From Planctomyces sp. SH-PL62 (GTDB lineage: Bacteria > Planctomycetota > Planctomycetia > Planctomycetales > Planctomycetaceae): a stretch of DNA of 37,313 nt. Shown here in pieces: positions 23,926-31,853 of this stretch. The translations under genes were made by a program, and so were the position numbers. How positions within the stretch are numbered: the stretch's first letter is position 1; every line of letters starts with the position of its first letter. The DNA lies in assembly GCA_945893045.1 (NCBI GenBank), contig CAMDEA010000078.1:1-37313 (forward strand). The letters run 5' to 3'. A model generated the notes under the pieces. It was not told where the DNA came from. It searched no databases and was given only the letters and a program-made list of their open reading frames with translations.

Positions 23926-25338
23926 GTGAACGTCAGATTTCTCAGGAGATTGCTGCTCGGGATGCTCGCCTCCCTCGCGAGTCTTTCATCGTTGCCTGCT
24001 CAAACCAGCGATCTCGACATGCACCTGCCCACTGGCGACACCGCCGTTGCGGACCTCGCAGAACGAGTGGCGGAGTTGGAGCACGAACTGAAGAGCCGCA
24101 AAGTCGCCGATGAAAAACCATCGTCCGGGACCAGCAGCGAGAGAATGCCCGCCGCCGTTTGGTCGGACGACTCCATCAAGAAGTGGACCGTGAAGCTCGG
24201 CGGGCATGTGCAGTTGGATTACATCAACTGGGCGGACGCCGACTCGGCGATTACCGGGCCAGCCGCCGCGCCCGGCACGAAAGACTACGTCGAATTGCGC
24301 CGACTGCGACTCGCGGCCAACGGCACGGGATACGGTCAGTTCGATTTCCGATTGCAGATGACGCTCGAACCGGAGACTGTCGGCGAGAACGACAATGTGA
24401 CCTCTCCGGGAATCAAAGACGCCTACCTCTCGATGAACGACATTCCGTGGCTGGGCCGCTTTCGCATCGGCAATTTCTTTGTCCCGTTCAGCCTGGAACA
24501 AGTCACCAACGACACGATGGGCACGTTTCTGGAACGCTCGATTCCAACGCAAGGAGTCTTCACCGGCGAACGGGAAATCGGCGTGGCGTTCTACAACGCC
24601 ACTGAAGACAAGAATCTCACTTGGACCTACGGCGCGTTCTTCGACAACATCAGCGATTCGCTCAAAGAGCGGATCGACGACAACCAAGGTTTGCGGTTAA
24701 GCGGTCGCGTCACCTGGCTGCCGTACTACGACGAGGAATCCAACGGTCGCTACCTCGTGCATCTCGGCGCGGGAGTGCTCTACACCGATGACCAAGACAA
24801 CAAGGTTCGCTTTCGTGCTCGGCCGCAAGTCCATGAAGGGCCACGATTGATCGACAGCGGTTCGCTCGACGCAAGTCATCTGACGACGGGCAACGTCGAG
24901 TTGGCCGTGGTGTGGGGGCCAGTCACCGTGCAGAGCGAGGCGTTCCTCTCGCGAGTCAACCTCCTAGCCAGTGACCCCGCGACGGTTGGGGGAGCCTATG
25001 CTCATCTGAGCTACTTCCTGACCGGCGAGAATCGAATGTACGACCGATTCGGACAGCACGGCGCGCAGTTCACTCGCAATGTTCCCAAGACAAACTTTTT
25101 CCTGACCACCGACGGCTGCGGTTGGGGAGCCTGGGAAGCGAAGGCGCGCTGGTCGTATTTGAATCTCAGCGATGTCAGTCAGGGAGAGTACAACGACTTC
25201 ACGGTCGGCATGAATTGGTACTGGTCCGATCGCACTCGCATCATGTTCGATTGGATTCACCCCGTCACAAGTTCGCAGACCATCTTTGGGGCGACGAAAT
25301 CCAATCTGCTGGCGATGCGGTTCGACTTCAATTGGTAG
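23926..25338 (+). CDS. OprP/OprO-like outer-membrane porin (third copy)
   Basis: A porin of the same family as the two at the left of the window, about 470 residues. It has a signal peptide (FLRRLLLGMLASLASLSSLPAQ), a short coiled coil (VADLAERVAELEHELKSR) and barrel strands such as KLGGHVQLDYINW, VELRRLRLAANG, FRIGNFFVPFSLEQ and GAFFDNISDSLKER. It ends in MRFDFNW with a terminal aromatic residue. The family's strand that follows the start of the barrel keeps the FSLEQ motif found as FEHLT in the second porin. The start is uncertain: GTG 23926 gives a normal signal peptide, while GTG 23869 adds 19 residues and lies in a hairpin. It directly follows the TolC-like gene and may share its transcript. 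Confidence 0.85.
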   Translation: MNVRFLRRLLLGMLASLASLSSLPAQTSDLDMHLPTGDTAVADLAERVAELEHELKSRKVADEKPSSGTSSERMPAAVWSDDSIKKWTVKLGGHVQLDYINWADADSAITGPAAAPGTKDYVELRRLRLAANGTGYGQFDFRLQMTLEPETVGENDNVTSPGIKDAYLSMNDIPWLGRFRIGNFFVPFSLEQVTNDTMGTFLERSIPTQGVFTGEREIGVAFYNATEDKNLTWTYGAFFDNISDSLKERIDDNQGLRLSGRVTWLPYYDEESNGRYLVHLGAGVLYTDDQDNKVRFRARPQVHEGPRLIDSGSLDASHLTTGNVELAVVWGPVTVQSEAFLSRVNLLASDPATVGGAYAHLSYFLTGENRMYDRFGQHGAQFTRNVPKTNFFLTTDGCGWGAWEAKARWSYLNLSDVSQGEYNDFTVGMNWYWSDRTRIMFDWIHPVTSSQTIFGATKSNLLAMRFDFNW

Positions 25339-25343
25339 CTGCA

Positions 25344-26402
25344 TCAGAACTCGCCGGCGACTTCACGGCCATTGCGGCTGCCGAGGGCTTGCCAGGTCGC
25401 GAGGTGGATTCCGTTGCTGATGAACTGCACATGGCCATCCACGAACAGAGCCTGGACGCCACCAGTGTGCTGGCTACGGGCGGCGACATTCAACGAGAGT
25501 CGGTCCCACCAGAAGTTCGTGCGGCTGCTGTGAGGCAGGCCGCCACGACAATCGACGTCGCGATCGTTCGGAGTCCGCAGGTGGTTGTACATCGAATGCC
25601 CCGGAGCACCGTAAAGCCAGCGACTGCCGCGCGTCTGTTGCAGCAGCAGTCCGGCTCCGTGGCATTGCGTCGCATAGTTCGTCAACTCGGGACCGTTGGT
25701 GGCATTGTCATTGCCTTGCGTGAGCACAAAGCCGTTCGTCGCAGAGAGTCCGTCCCAAATCACCGGGCCGCCGGGATTGGACTTCACCGTTTCGCTGATG
25801 CAGACCGTTTGGCTGCTGCCGTCGCGCACGTCCTGAAAGCGCGTGCTGGAGTTCTCGTAGAACACGCCCGTGACGGGGACTCCGCCGGGATTGCGTGGCG
25901 ACACGGGAAATGTGGTGCCGGTACACAGCGGATAGTTGTGGACGGCACTGTTGACGACGATGCCGCCCACGCTGCTCGATTGCAGAACCGCATACGAGTC
26001 GGTGGGGCAAAGAAAGAAACTGATCGTCTGACCGAGAGCCGAGCCGTTGGCGGCGGGGTCGTCGGGATTGGCATTGAAATTGATTTGTCGAAACAGCGGC
26101 GTCGCGTCGAGATGCGGCAACAGGTGCGCATAGGCGGAGAAACAGCGTCCCTGTCCATCGACGGAACTGCGAATTCGTCCGGGGGGCAGCGTGCGGCAGA
26201 CCTCGTAGTAATTGTTGAGCGCCAGTCCAATCTGCTTCAGATTGTTCCGACACTGACTACGCCGAGCCGCCTCACGCGCGTGTTGAACGGCCGGCAGCAG
26301 CATTGCGATCAAGATGGCGATGATCGCGATCACCACAAGCAATTCGATCAACGTGAAACCGCGCTGCGAGGCTGGCATCGGTGTTTTCTCAGAGCGTGCC
26401 AT
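25344..26402 (-). CDS. DUF1559 pseudopilin-like protein
   Basis: A 352-residue member of the large planctomycete DUF1559 family. It begins with a type IV prepilin-like leader and helix (QRGFTLIELLVVIAIIAILI, cleavage expected after Gly), then the family signature AREAARRSQCRNNLKQIGLA, a Cys-containing middle region and the C-terminal HTGGVQALFVDGHVQFI motif. Such proteins are probably exported and anchored by their N-terminal helix, but their role is unknown and genomes carry many copies. The start could be ATG 26402 or ATG 26378; neither has a strong ribosome site. Its stop lies 5 bp from the convergent porin stop, and it is divergent from the ubiquitin-like gene. Confidence 0.92.
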   Translation of the reverse strand: MARSEKTPMPASQRGFTLIELLVVIAIIAILIAMLLPAVQHAREAARRSQCRNNLKQIGLALNNYYEVCRTLPPGRIRSSVDGQGRCFSAYAHLLPHLDATPLFRQINFNANPDDPAANGSALGQTISFFLCPTDSYAVLQSSSVGGIVVNSAVHNYPLCTGTTFPVSPRNPGGVPVTGVFYENSSTRFQDVRDGSSQTVCISETVKSNPGGPVIWDGLSATNGFVLTQGNDNATNGPELTNYATQCHGAGLLLQQTRGSRWLYGAPGHSMYNHLRTPNDRDVDCRGGLPHSSRTNFWWDRLSLNVAARSQHTGGVQALFVDGHVQFISNGIHLATWQALGSRNGREVAGEF

Positions 26403-26577
26403 CACGAAAGTTCGACCTTGGACCGTCAGGTTGGGCCTGGAATTTTGGCAGGGCATCACGGTACTGACAGCTCCTCCGAGACACAATTCCGCCAACTCGA
26501 CGTGCCCGTATCGCGCGGCTGCTTGAATCGCATCGGCGACTTCGACACAGTAATCGCCCCTTCACGAGGAACCATTC

Positions 26578-26865
26578 ATGAGTGCGATGACGATCGAAGT
26601 GTGGGACGCGACCGGCAACAAGAAACAGGTGGTCGAAGTCCCGTCGGATGCGGCGGTGAATCGGCTGATTGCCGTGCTGGTCGATAAGCTCAACCTGCCA
26701 CGCAACAGCCCGGACGGGCAGATGATGAGCTACAAGTTTCATCATCGCGCCAGCGGCCGGCAGTTGCTCGACACCGAGACGCTGGAGGGCGCGAGCGTGA
26801 AAGACGGCGACATCTTGCGACTGCAACCGGAGATCACGGCCGGAGCACGAAGGCCGCGGCCATGA
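26578..26865 (+). CDS. Ubiquitin-like beta-grasp protein (YukD/EsaB-like), first gene of the Ubl/E1/JAB block
   Basis: The 95-residue protein has the order strand, strand, helix, strand, strand of a ubiquitin fold: MTIEVWDATG, KQVVEVPSD, helix AAVNRLIAVLVDKLNL, SYKFHHRASGRQL, then LEGASVKDGDILRLQPE. The closing KDGDILRL resembles the last turns of YukD/ubiquitin-like proteins. The tail is ITAGARRPRP; no Gly-Gly is present at or near the end. Its stop overlaps the ATG of the E1-like gene as ATGA, which strongly links them functionally. Conjugation to targets would need an unusual C-terminus or trimming; a non-conjugated adaptor role is the alternative. AGGA lies 8 nt before the ATG. Confidence 0.78.
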   Translation: MSAMTIEVWDATGNKKQVVEVPSDAAVNRLIAVLVDKLNLPRNSPDGQMMSYKFHHRASGRQLLDTETLEGASVKDGDILRLQPEITAGARRPRP

Positions 26866-28040
26866 CCGACGTCCTACGTCTCACGGACGTCGAAGAGTCT
26901 CAGAACGGCCGGTTCTCGCGGTTCGAGCTGATCGGCTGGTGGGATCAAGAACGCCTGGCCGCCGCGAAAGTCTTGGTCATCGGAGCCGGCGCGATCGGCA
27001 ATGAACTCGTCAAAAATCTCACGCTGCTGGGTATCGGCAACGTCTTCATCGCCGACTTGGATCGAGTCGAGAATTCCAATTTGTCGCGTTCGGTGCTGTA
27101 TCGCGAATCGGACATCGGTCGTCCGAAAGCCGAAGTCGCGGCGGCTCGCGCGAAAGAGATTTATCCGGGGATCAAAGCCTCGTCGTTTGTCGGCAACATC
27201 GTCTACGACCTCGGACTCGGAGCCTATCGCTGGGCCGATGTGATTCTCGGCGGCTTGGACAACCGCGAGGCGCGTGTGGCGATCAACCAAGCGGCAGCGC
27301 GAGTCGGTCGCATCTGGATCGACGGGGCGATCGAACGCTTGGACGGCGTCGCACGTGTCTTCGATCCCGCTCTCGGCCCGTGCTACGAATGCACGATGAG
27401 CGAGACCGATTGGAAGATGCTGGAAGCGCGGCGAAGTTGTGCGCTGCTGACTCGGCAAGAGATGGAGCAAGGCAAGGTGCCGACCACGCCGACCACCGCG
27501 TCAGTCATCGCCGGCATTCAATGCCAAGAGGCGGTCAAGCACCTGCACGGCTTGGAAACGCTCGCCGGTCGCGGCTTCGTCTTTGAGGGAACGTGGCATC
27601 AAAGCTATGTCGTGAACTACACACGCCGCGACGACTGTCCGACTCACGAGGCTTATGAACCGATCATCGTGAAGCCGTGGTCGGTCGCGACGATGACGGT
27701 CGGCGAGTTGCTGGAACATGCTCGCGCAGAGGTCGGCGAGGGAGCGATCGTCGAATTGAATCACGATGTGTTGGCCTCGCTCGAATGCCCGCGCTGTCTG
27801 ACGACCGAGTCCTCGTTCGCCTCGCTGGGCAAGATCACCGAGCAACAAGGCCGCTGCCCGAAGTGCAACGAACCGCGCGTGCCACATTTGTTTCATTCGC
27901 TCGATGGCCGCGAAGGGATCAACGACCGGACGTTGGCGGAGATCGGAGTGCCACCGTGGGACATCCTCGGCGTCCGTCGCGGAATGCAGCAGGTGTTCTT
28001 TGAATTCGCGGGAGATCAAGCGTCCGTCTTGAGAACATGA
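26862..28040 (+). CDS. E1/ThiF-like ubiquitin-activating enzyme homologue with C-terminal zinc ribbon
   Basis: The 392-residue protein contains a complete ThiF/E1 adenylation domain: nucleotide loop G41-A-G-A-I-G46, ADLDRVENSNLSR (61-76), GRPKAEV (K89), LGGLDNREARVAIN (D133). C174-x2-C177 (GPCYEC) can bind zinc. The cross-over region RRSCALLTRQE and PTTPTTASVIAGIQ follows, where C193 is the candidate catalytic Cys that would carry the Ubl as a thioester. Residues 300-345 add a separate zinc ribbon (C309-x2-C312, C332-x2-C335). Such enzymes adenylate the C-terminus of a Ubl. The ATGA overlap with the Ubl and the JAB peptidase downstream point to protein modification rather than thiamine or molybdopterin synthesis. 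A 278-bp gap with two dyads separates it from the JAB gene. Confidence 0.93.
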   Translation: MTDVLRLTDVEESQNGRFSRFELIGWWDQERLAAAKVLVIGAGAIGNELVKNLTLLGIGNVFIADLDRVENSNLSRSVLYRESDIGRPKAEVAAARAKEIYPGIKASSFVGNIVYDLGLGAYRWADVILGGLDNREARVAINQAAARVGRIWIDGAIERLDGVARVFDPALGPCYECTMSETDWKMLEARRSCALLTRQEMEQGKVPTTPTTASVIAGIQCQEAVKHLHGLETLAGRGFVFEGTWHQSYVVNYTRRDDCPTHEAYEPIIVKPWSVATMTVGELLEHARAEVGEGAIVELNHDVLASLECPRCLTTESSFASLGKITEQQGRCPKCNEPRVPHLFHSLDGREGINDRTLAEIGVPPWDILGVRRGMQQVFFEFAGDQASVLRT

Positions 28041-28109
28041 CCGGTCGACACCCCAATCCTCGGTTCCGTAGTCCGGGAGGCATGTTCTGATTTTGTTTTT
28101 TTGTGAGCC

Positions 28110-28177
28110 TCATTCGCGCTCCACTTAATTCGCGCGGCCATTTTCTGAGCCGCGCGAATTAAGTGGAGCGCGAATGA
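28110..28177. repeat. 29-bp perfect inverted repeat after the E1-like gene
   Basis: Arms 28110-28138 (tcattcgcgctccacttaat...) and 28149-28177 are exact reverse complements with a 10-nt loop. A T-rich stretch (28090-28102) precedes it on the plus strand. It lies 70 nt after the E1 stop and could end or attenuate transcription before the JAB gene, although no T-run follows. Confidence 0.85.
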
Positions 28178-28266
28178 AGACCAGACAGCCGTGAAACCTC
28201 GGAAAGAATCGCTAAAACGGAATCAAGCGGTTTTCGATTAGCCTTACCAGCAAAGACTTTGCAAAC

Positions 28267-28291
28267 TTGATATCGCAATTTGCGATATCAA
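28267..28291. promoter_or_regulatory. 25-bp perfect palindrome upstream of the JAB gene, candidate operator
   Basis: TTGATATCGCAA (28267-28278), one central T, then TTGCGATATCAA (28280-28291): 12-bp perfect arms. It is AT-richer than its surroundings and ends 27 nt before the JAB ATG, where a dimeric helix-turn-helix regulator would normally bind. A ttgcaa (28259-28264) with a weak cgatat 18 nt later could be a promoter covered by the palindrome. The regulator is not identified. Confidence 0.55.
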
Positions 28292-28318
28292 AAGCTGACC
28301 CTCACGGGAATCCCGAAC

Positions 28319-29539
28319 ATGTCCACCGCAAATCAACCTGATGTCCGTCTCCTGCGAAGCGAGAAGCTCGCCGAGTCGCCGTTTCCCGCCTCGCGAGCGG
28401 CGGACTTTCGGATTCACTTTCATCCGGCGGCGCATGGCCGAGCGGTGGCTCACGCGAAGGAAGACAAGTCGGTCGAGATTTGCGGAGTGCTGGTCGGCGA
28501 CTGGGGACAGGATGCCGACGGCCCGTTCGCGCGGATCACCGAGATCATTCGTTGCGACAGCGCGACCAAGAAGTTCGCCGAGGTGACCTTCACGCACGAG
28601 TCGTGGACTCAGATCAATCGCGAGATGGACACGAAGTTCACGAATCTGCGAATCGTCGGCTGGTATCACTCGCACCCGGACTTCGGCATTTTTTTGTCCG
28701 ACCGCGACGTGTTTATTCAGGAGAACTTTTTCAGCGGACCGGGACAGCTTGCGTTCGTGGTCGATCCGGTGCGCGATGCGGAAGGGGTCTTTGAGTGGCA
28801 TGACGGCAAGCCGGTGTTGTCATCGCACTATTGGATCGGCGGGCGAATCTCTGGAGGCGAAGCGACCGCTCGTGGCGGCGGTCAAGTCGGCGGGCCGGAG
28901 GCACCTCGCGAGCCGGAAATGTCGGCCAGTCTGCCAAGCGTCGGCAATTTTCCGCCGGTTGAAAGCGGTGGAACGCGAGGCGGCACGCTGATGACGCTCG
29001 CATTGTGTCTGATGTTCTTTCTGGTCGGCTACCTGCTGTCTGGTCGGCGGGCTTCGCCGTGGGAAGACGCGCGGATCATCGAAGGGGTCGCGGCTCACCT
29101 TCGCCAATGGAAGGGGTCGGAATCGCAGCATCGACTGGAGGATCTCCAGAAACTGGTCGCGCTTCTGTCGCTCGAAATCGGCAAATTGTCCGAGGACCAT
29201 GTGAAACTCTCCGGCGACAAATCCAAGGAGTTGAGCAAAGAGTGGGCGGTGGTCCGTCAGGCCCTGAACGAATGCCGCGCGCTACTGGCTCAACTGGAGG
29301 AGCGTTACGCGATCAGCCCGGAAGATGGTGCGATCCTTCGCGAAGAGATTCGCGGCATGGCCCGTCGTCTGGCCGACGACGAAGCGGCCCGTGCGGAGAT
29401 GCGGAAGTCGGCCAAGAAAACGGCCGAGGACAAATCGTCCGAGTCGGAGAGATCGGAGACAGAGCCACCGCAGAGTCCGCAAAAAACCAAGCCGGACGAC
29501 ACTCCGAAAAAGTCTTCAGAAAAGTCGCGGGAGCCGTGA
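28319..29539 (+). CDS. Membrane-tethered JAB/JAMM metallopeptidase
   Basis: The 406-residue protein carries a full JAMM site: E53 (VEICGVLVG), H117-S-H119 (WYHSHPD), S127 and D130 (FLSDRD), i.e. H-x-H-x7-S-x2-D. JAMM enzymes cleave isopeptide or peptide bonds after ubiquitin-like tails. The catalytic domain spans about residues 28-176. A Gly/Pro-rich linker follows, then one membrane helix near 223-241, then an acidic/basic helical region (about 250-370) and a Lys/Glu/Ser-rich tail, so the enzyme is anchored by its middle. Start ATG 28319 has GGGAA about 9 nt upstream; a longer TTG-initiated frame would begin inside the palindrome. It is the third member of the Ubl/E1/JAB set. Confidence 0.94.
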   Translation: MSTANQPDVRLLRSEKLAESPFPASRAADFRIHFHPAAHGRAVAHAKEDKSVEICGVLVGDWGQDADGPFARITEIIRCDSATKKFAEVTFTHESWTQINREMDTKFTNLRIVGWYHSHPDFGIFLSDRDVFIQENFFSGPGQLAFVVDPVRDAEGVFEWHDGKPVLSSHYWIGGRISGGEATARGGGQVGGPEAPREPEMSASLPSVGNFPPVESGGTRGGTLMTLALCLMFFLVGYLLSGRRASPWEDARIIEGVAAHLRQWKGSESQHRLEDLQKLVALLSLEIGKLSEDHVKLSGDKSKELSKEWAVVRQALNECRALLAQLEERYAISPEDGAILREEIRGMARRLADDEAARAEMRKSAKKTAEDKSSESERSETEPPQSPQKTKPDDTPKKSSEKSREP

Positions 29540-29585
29540 CGCGGCGAACGCAGTTTGTTGGAATGTCCGCCCGCTTCAATCAATG

Positions 29586-29714
29586 CCCGCCACTGGGCTT
29601 GTCCCAGTGGTTCCCGCGCTCTGCCGCTACGGCCCAGCCAACGGCCAAGTCGAATCTGATTCGCACGCCGTAGCGGCAGAGCACGGGAACCACCCTGGCA
29701 AGCAGGGTGGCGGG
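29586..29714. repeat. 48-bp imperfect inverted repeat before the FHA-domain gene
   Basis: Arms 29586-29633 and 29667-29714 pair almost throughout (inner part ctctgccgctacggc exact). Each arm also contains its own small hairpin: ccactggg/cccagtgg in the left arm and ccaccctg/cagggtgg in the right. The changed bases keep each arm's own hairpin. It ends 12 nt before the ribosome site of the next gene. Confidence 0.8.
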
Positions 29715-29736
29715 AGGAATCTTTCAGGAGTTCGCC

Positions 29737-30813
29737 GTGTCACAGGATGCCCCGCTGCGGATCGACGCGAAAGAGCTGTTCTCCGCTCAGGTGGAAGACT
29801 ACCTGGAAGTGCAATCGGCCATGCAGCGCGGCGCGGAAGAGATCGAACCGCAGTCGTGGCTGCTCCGCATGATCTACTCCAGTTGGTTTTATCTGTCGCT
29901 CTGCGCCGGGCTGGGCGGGTTTTGCGGCTGGGCGATCTTGGAGCCGTTCATTGACGACAACGAAATCCAGCGGGGCGGAATTCAATTGATCGTGGGACTG
30001 TTGGGGTTTGCCATCGTCGGGGCGTTGATTGCCCTGTTCCTCGGAGCGGCTGAAGGGATTATGTGCCGCAATGCTCGGCGCGCCGTGATCTCGGGAGCAG
30101 TCGGGTTGGGAGTCGGCTTCGGCGGAGGGCTGGTCGCCATCATTCCGACGGAAATCCTGTTCGGTCTGGCGAATGTTCTCTCGGATTCTTTTAACAAGAA
30201 TCCGAACCCAGGAAAGATGCGGACGGGGATCGCCTTGCTGATCCTCATGATGGGTCGCGCCGCCGCGTGGGCGCTGATCAGTATTCCCGCCGGTATCGGG
30301 CAGGGGATCGCGCTGCGTGAAAAGAAGGTGATTTTCAATGGTTTTTTGGGGGGCGTCTTGGGGGGCTTACTCGGCGGACTCCTGTTCGACCCGATTGCGC
30401 ACGTCTTAACCACGGCAGATGGCCAAGCGGCCGCCAGCCGCGCGATCGGGTTCACAGCGGTGGGCCTGATGGTCGGTCTGTTCGTCGGTCTGGTCGAGGG
30501 CTGGACGAAGACCGCCTGGTTGCTGATGCGCAAAGGACCGCTGGCCGGCAAGCAGTTCGTGTTGTTCAAGGACACCACCGTGCTCGGCAGTTCGCCGAAG
30601 GCCGAGATCTATCTCTTCAAAGACGAGGCCATCGAACCCCGTCACGCGATCATCCACAACCGCGGCGGACGCTTTGAGCTGGAAGACTGCCAATCTCCCG
30701 ACGGCACGTACGTCAACGGCATCCCGATCAAGAAGCATCTGCTGCAAAGTGGCGACCAGATTGTGATGGGCAAGACCGTGCTGGAGTTCTCGCTGCGCGA
30801 AGCGAAAGGGTGA
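29737..30813 (+). CDS. Polytopic membrane protein with C-terminal degenerate FHA domain
   Basis: The 358-residue product starts at GTG 29737 with AGGAG 6 nt upstream. Residues about 45-265 contain six or seven hydrophobic helices, several built on glycine repeats (GLGVGFGGGL, FLGGVLGGLLGGLL). Residues 270-355 form an FHA fold: FKDTTVLGSS, EIYLF, IEPRHAII, FELEDC, GTYVNG, LQSGDQIVMG. FHA domains bind phosphothreonine, yet two usual phosphate contacts are replaced: Arg of the GR motif by Ser, and Ser of the S-x-x-H motif by Glu300. Gly-Thr and Asn327-Gly are kept. It may bind proteins without phosphate. It sits in the Ubl block, with its stop overlapping the next open frame. Confidence 0.82.
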   Translation: MSQDAPLRIDAKELFSAQVEDYLEVQSAMQRGAEEIEPQSWLLRMIYSSWFYLSLCAGLGGFCGWAILEPFIDDNEIQRGGIQLIVGLLGFAIVGALIALFLGAAEGIMCRNARRAVISGAVGLGVGFGGGLVAIIPTEILFGLANVLSDSFNKNPNPGKMRTGIALLILMMGRAAAWALISIPAGIGQGIALREKKVIFNGFLGGVLGGLLGGLLFDPIAHVLTTADGQAAASRAIGFTAVGLMVGLFVGLVEGWTKTAWLLMRKGPLAGKQFVLFKDTTVLGSSPKAEIYLFKDEAIEPRHAIIHNRGGRFELEDCQSPDGTYVNGIPIKKHLLQSGDQIVMGKTVLEFSLREAKG

Positions 30814-30869
30814 AGTCCGAGCAGAATCTCAAATTCCAAATCTCAGATTCCCAAACGAGAGTTCTCACA

Positions 30870-31628
30870 ATGTCGATCTCTGTGAAATGCACCGACTGTG
30901 GCAAAGCCCTGAAGGCTCCCGATGCGTTGGCGGGCAAGAAAGCCAAGTGCCCCGACTGTGGAGCGACCGTGCCGATCCCCAAGCCGACGGTCGATGCGGA
31001 AGAAGTCTACGACGAGCCCGCGGAATCCTACGAAGACGAGTCGGACTCGCCGGCTGATGACGCTGACGGTCGCAAGCCGTGCCCGATGTGTGGCGAGACG
31101 ATCGCCGCTGCCGCCGCCAAGTGCCGCTACTGCGGCGAGGTTTTCGATTCGCGCTTAAAAAGTGGGCCGCGCCGACGTGATTCGAGCGACGACTACGCCG
31201 GATTCTGGCTGCGATTTGTGGCGTCGATTGTGGACGGTTTCATCTGCGGTGTGGTGCTGATTGTGGTGCTCATGATCGTTGGTGGAATCATGGTCGCCAT
31301 TCAAGGTCCGGGCCGCGGAAACGACCCTGGGGCGGTGGAAATGATCGGTGGATTTGTGATCTGGGCGATTGCGATTGTTTTTCCCTGGCTGTACTCCGCA
31401 TTTCAAGAAAGCTCACCGACGCAGGCCACCGTGGGCAAGAAGATGCTGGGGATTCGGGTGACCGATCTGGAGGGCAACCGGATCTCATTTGGCCAAGCGT
31501 CGGGGCGGCACTTTGGAAAAATCCTGTCCAACATGTTTTGCTCGATCGGCTTCATCATGGCGGGCTTCACCGAGAAGAAGCAGGCGTTGCACGACCTGCT
31601 GGCCAGCACCTTGGTCGTGAAGGATTAA
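30870..31628 (+). CDS. Double zinc-ribbon RDD-family membrane protein
   Basis: A 252-residue protein with two zinc ribbons and an RDD membrane domain. Ribbon 1: C7-x2-C10, C27-x2-C30. An acidic linker (residues 43-67, rich in Glu/Asp) follows. Ribbon 2: C71-x2-C74 (CPMCGE), C85-x2-C88 (CRYCG). The RDD domain begins YAGFWLRFVASIVDGFI (R115, D122) with three helices and the family's TVGKKMLGIRV and ALHDLLASTLVV segments. RDD proteins are thought to aid transport or act as membrane partners; no substrate is visible. Residues 1-37 match the next gene at 34 of 37 positions. ATG 30870 is chosen because it opens the ribbon module; a GTG frame start overlapping the FHA stop adds 20 residues. Confidence 0.85.
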   Translation: MSISVKCTDCGKALKAPDALAGKKAKCPDCGATVPIPKPTVDAEEVYDEPAESYEDESDSPADDADGRKPCPMCGETIAAAAAKCRYCGEVFDSRLKSGPRRRDSSDDYAGFWLRFVASIVDGFICGVVLIVVLMIVGGIMVAIQGPGRGNDPGAVEMIGGFVIWAIAIVFPWLYSAFQESSPTQATVGKKMLGIRVTDLEGNRISFGQASGRHFGKILSNMFCSIGFIMAGFTEKKQALHDLLASTLVVKD

Positions 31629-31657
31629 CGAGCCAGCATCGCATGAATGAATTTGCC

Positions 31658-31808
31658 GAGCGGAGCGGCGTCAGCCCAATGGCACTGACTTTAGAAAGTA
31701 GCAGGCACATGGAATGTGCCGTCAGCCTGAGAATTGCGGACGGCACATGGAATGTGCCTGCTACTTTACGAGGAAAGTCAGTGCCGCGGAGCTGACGCCG
31801 CCCCGCTC
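31658..31808. repeat. About 65-70-bp imperfect inverted repeat between two zinc-ribbon genes
   Basis: Arms 31658-31723 and 31739-31808 pair with a few gaps; the unit ggcacatggaatgtgcc occurs in both and is itself a hairpin (ggcacat/atgtgcc). It ends 45 nt before the next ATG. Both copies of the inner unit are identical, as expected for a recent or actively maintained palindrome. Confidence 0.8.
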
Positions 31809-31853
31809 GCCAGAATGACGAATTACCCCAAACCTCAGCGAGGATGACCTGAT

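Noticed and set aside
25122..26687. Plus-strand frame of 521 codons across the DUF1559 gene
   Set aside because: It is antisense to a gene with clear DUF1559 motifs and has no recognisable domain; it also overlaps the porin and Ubl genes.
26578..28040. Type VII secretion locus suggested by the YukD/EsaB-like protein
   Set aside because: No FtsK/EssC ATPase, WXG100 substrate or EssB-type gene is present nearby; the E1 and JAB partners point to Ubl chemistry instead.
26862..28040. ThiF/MoeB role in thiamine or molybdopterin synthesis
   Set aside because: No thiamine or molybdenum cofactor genes are nearby and the adjoining Ubl lacks the ThiS/MoaD Gly-Gly end; the JAB and RING genes fit protein modification better.
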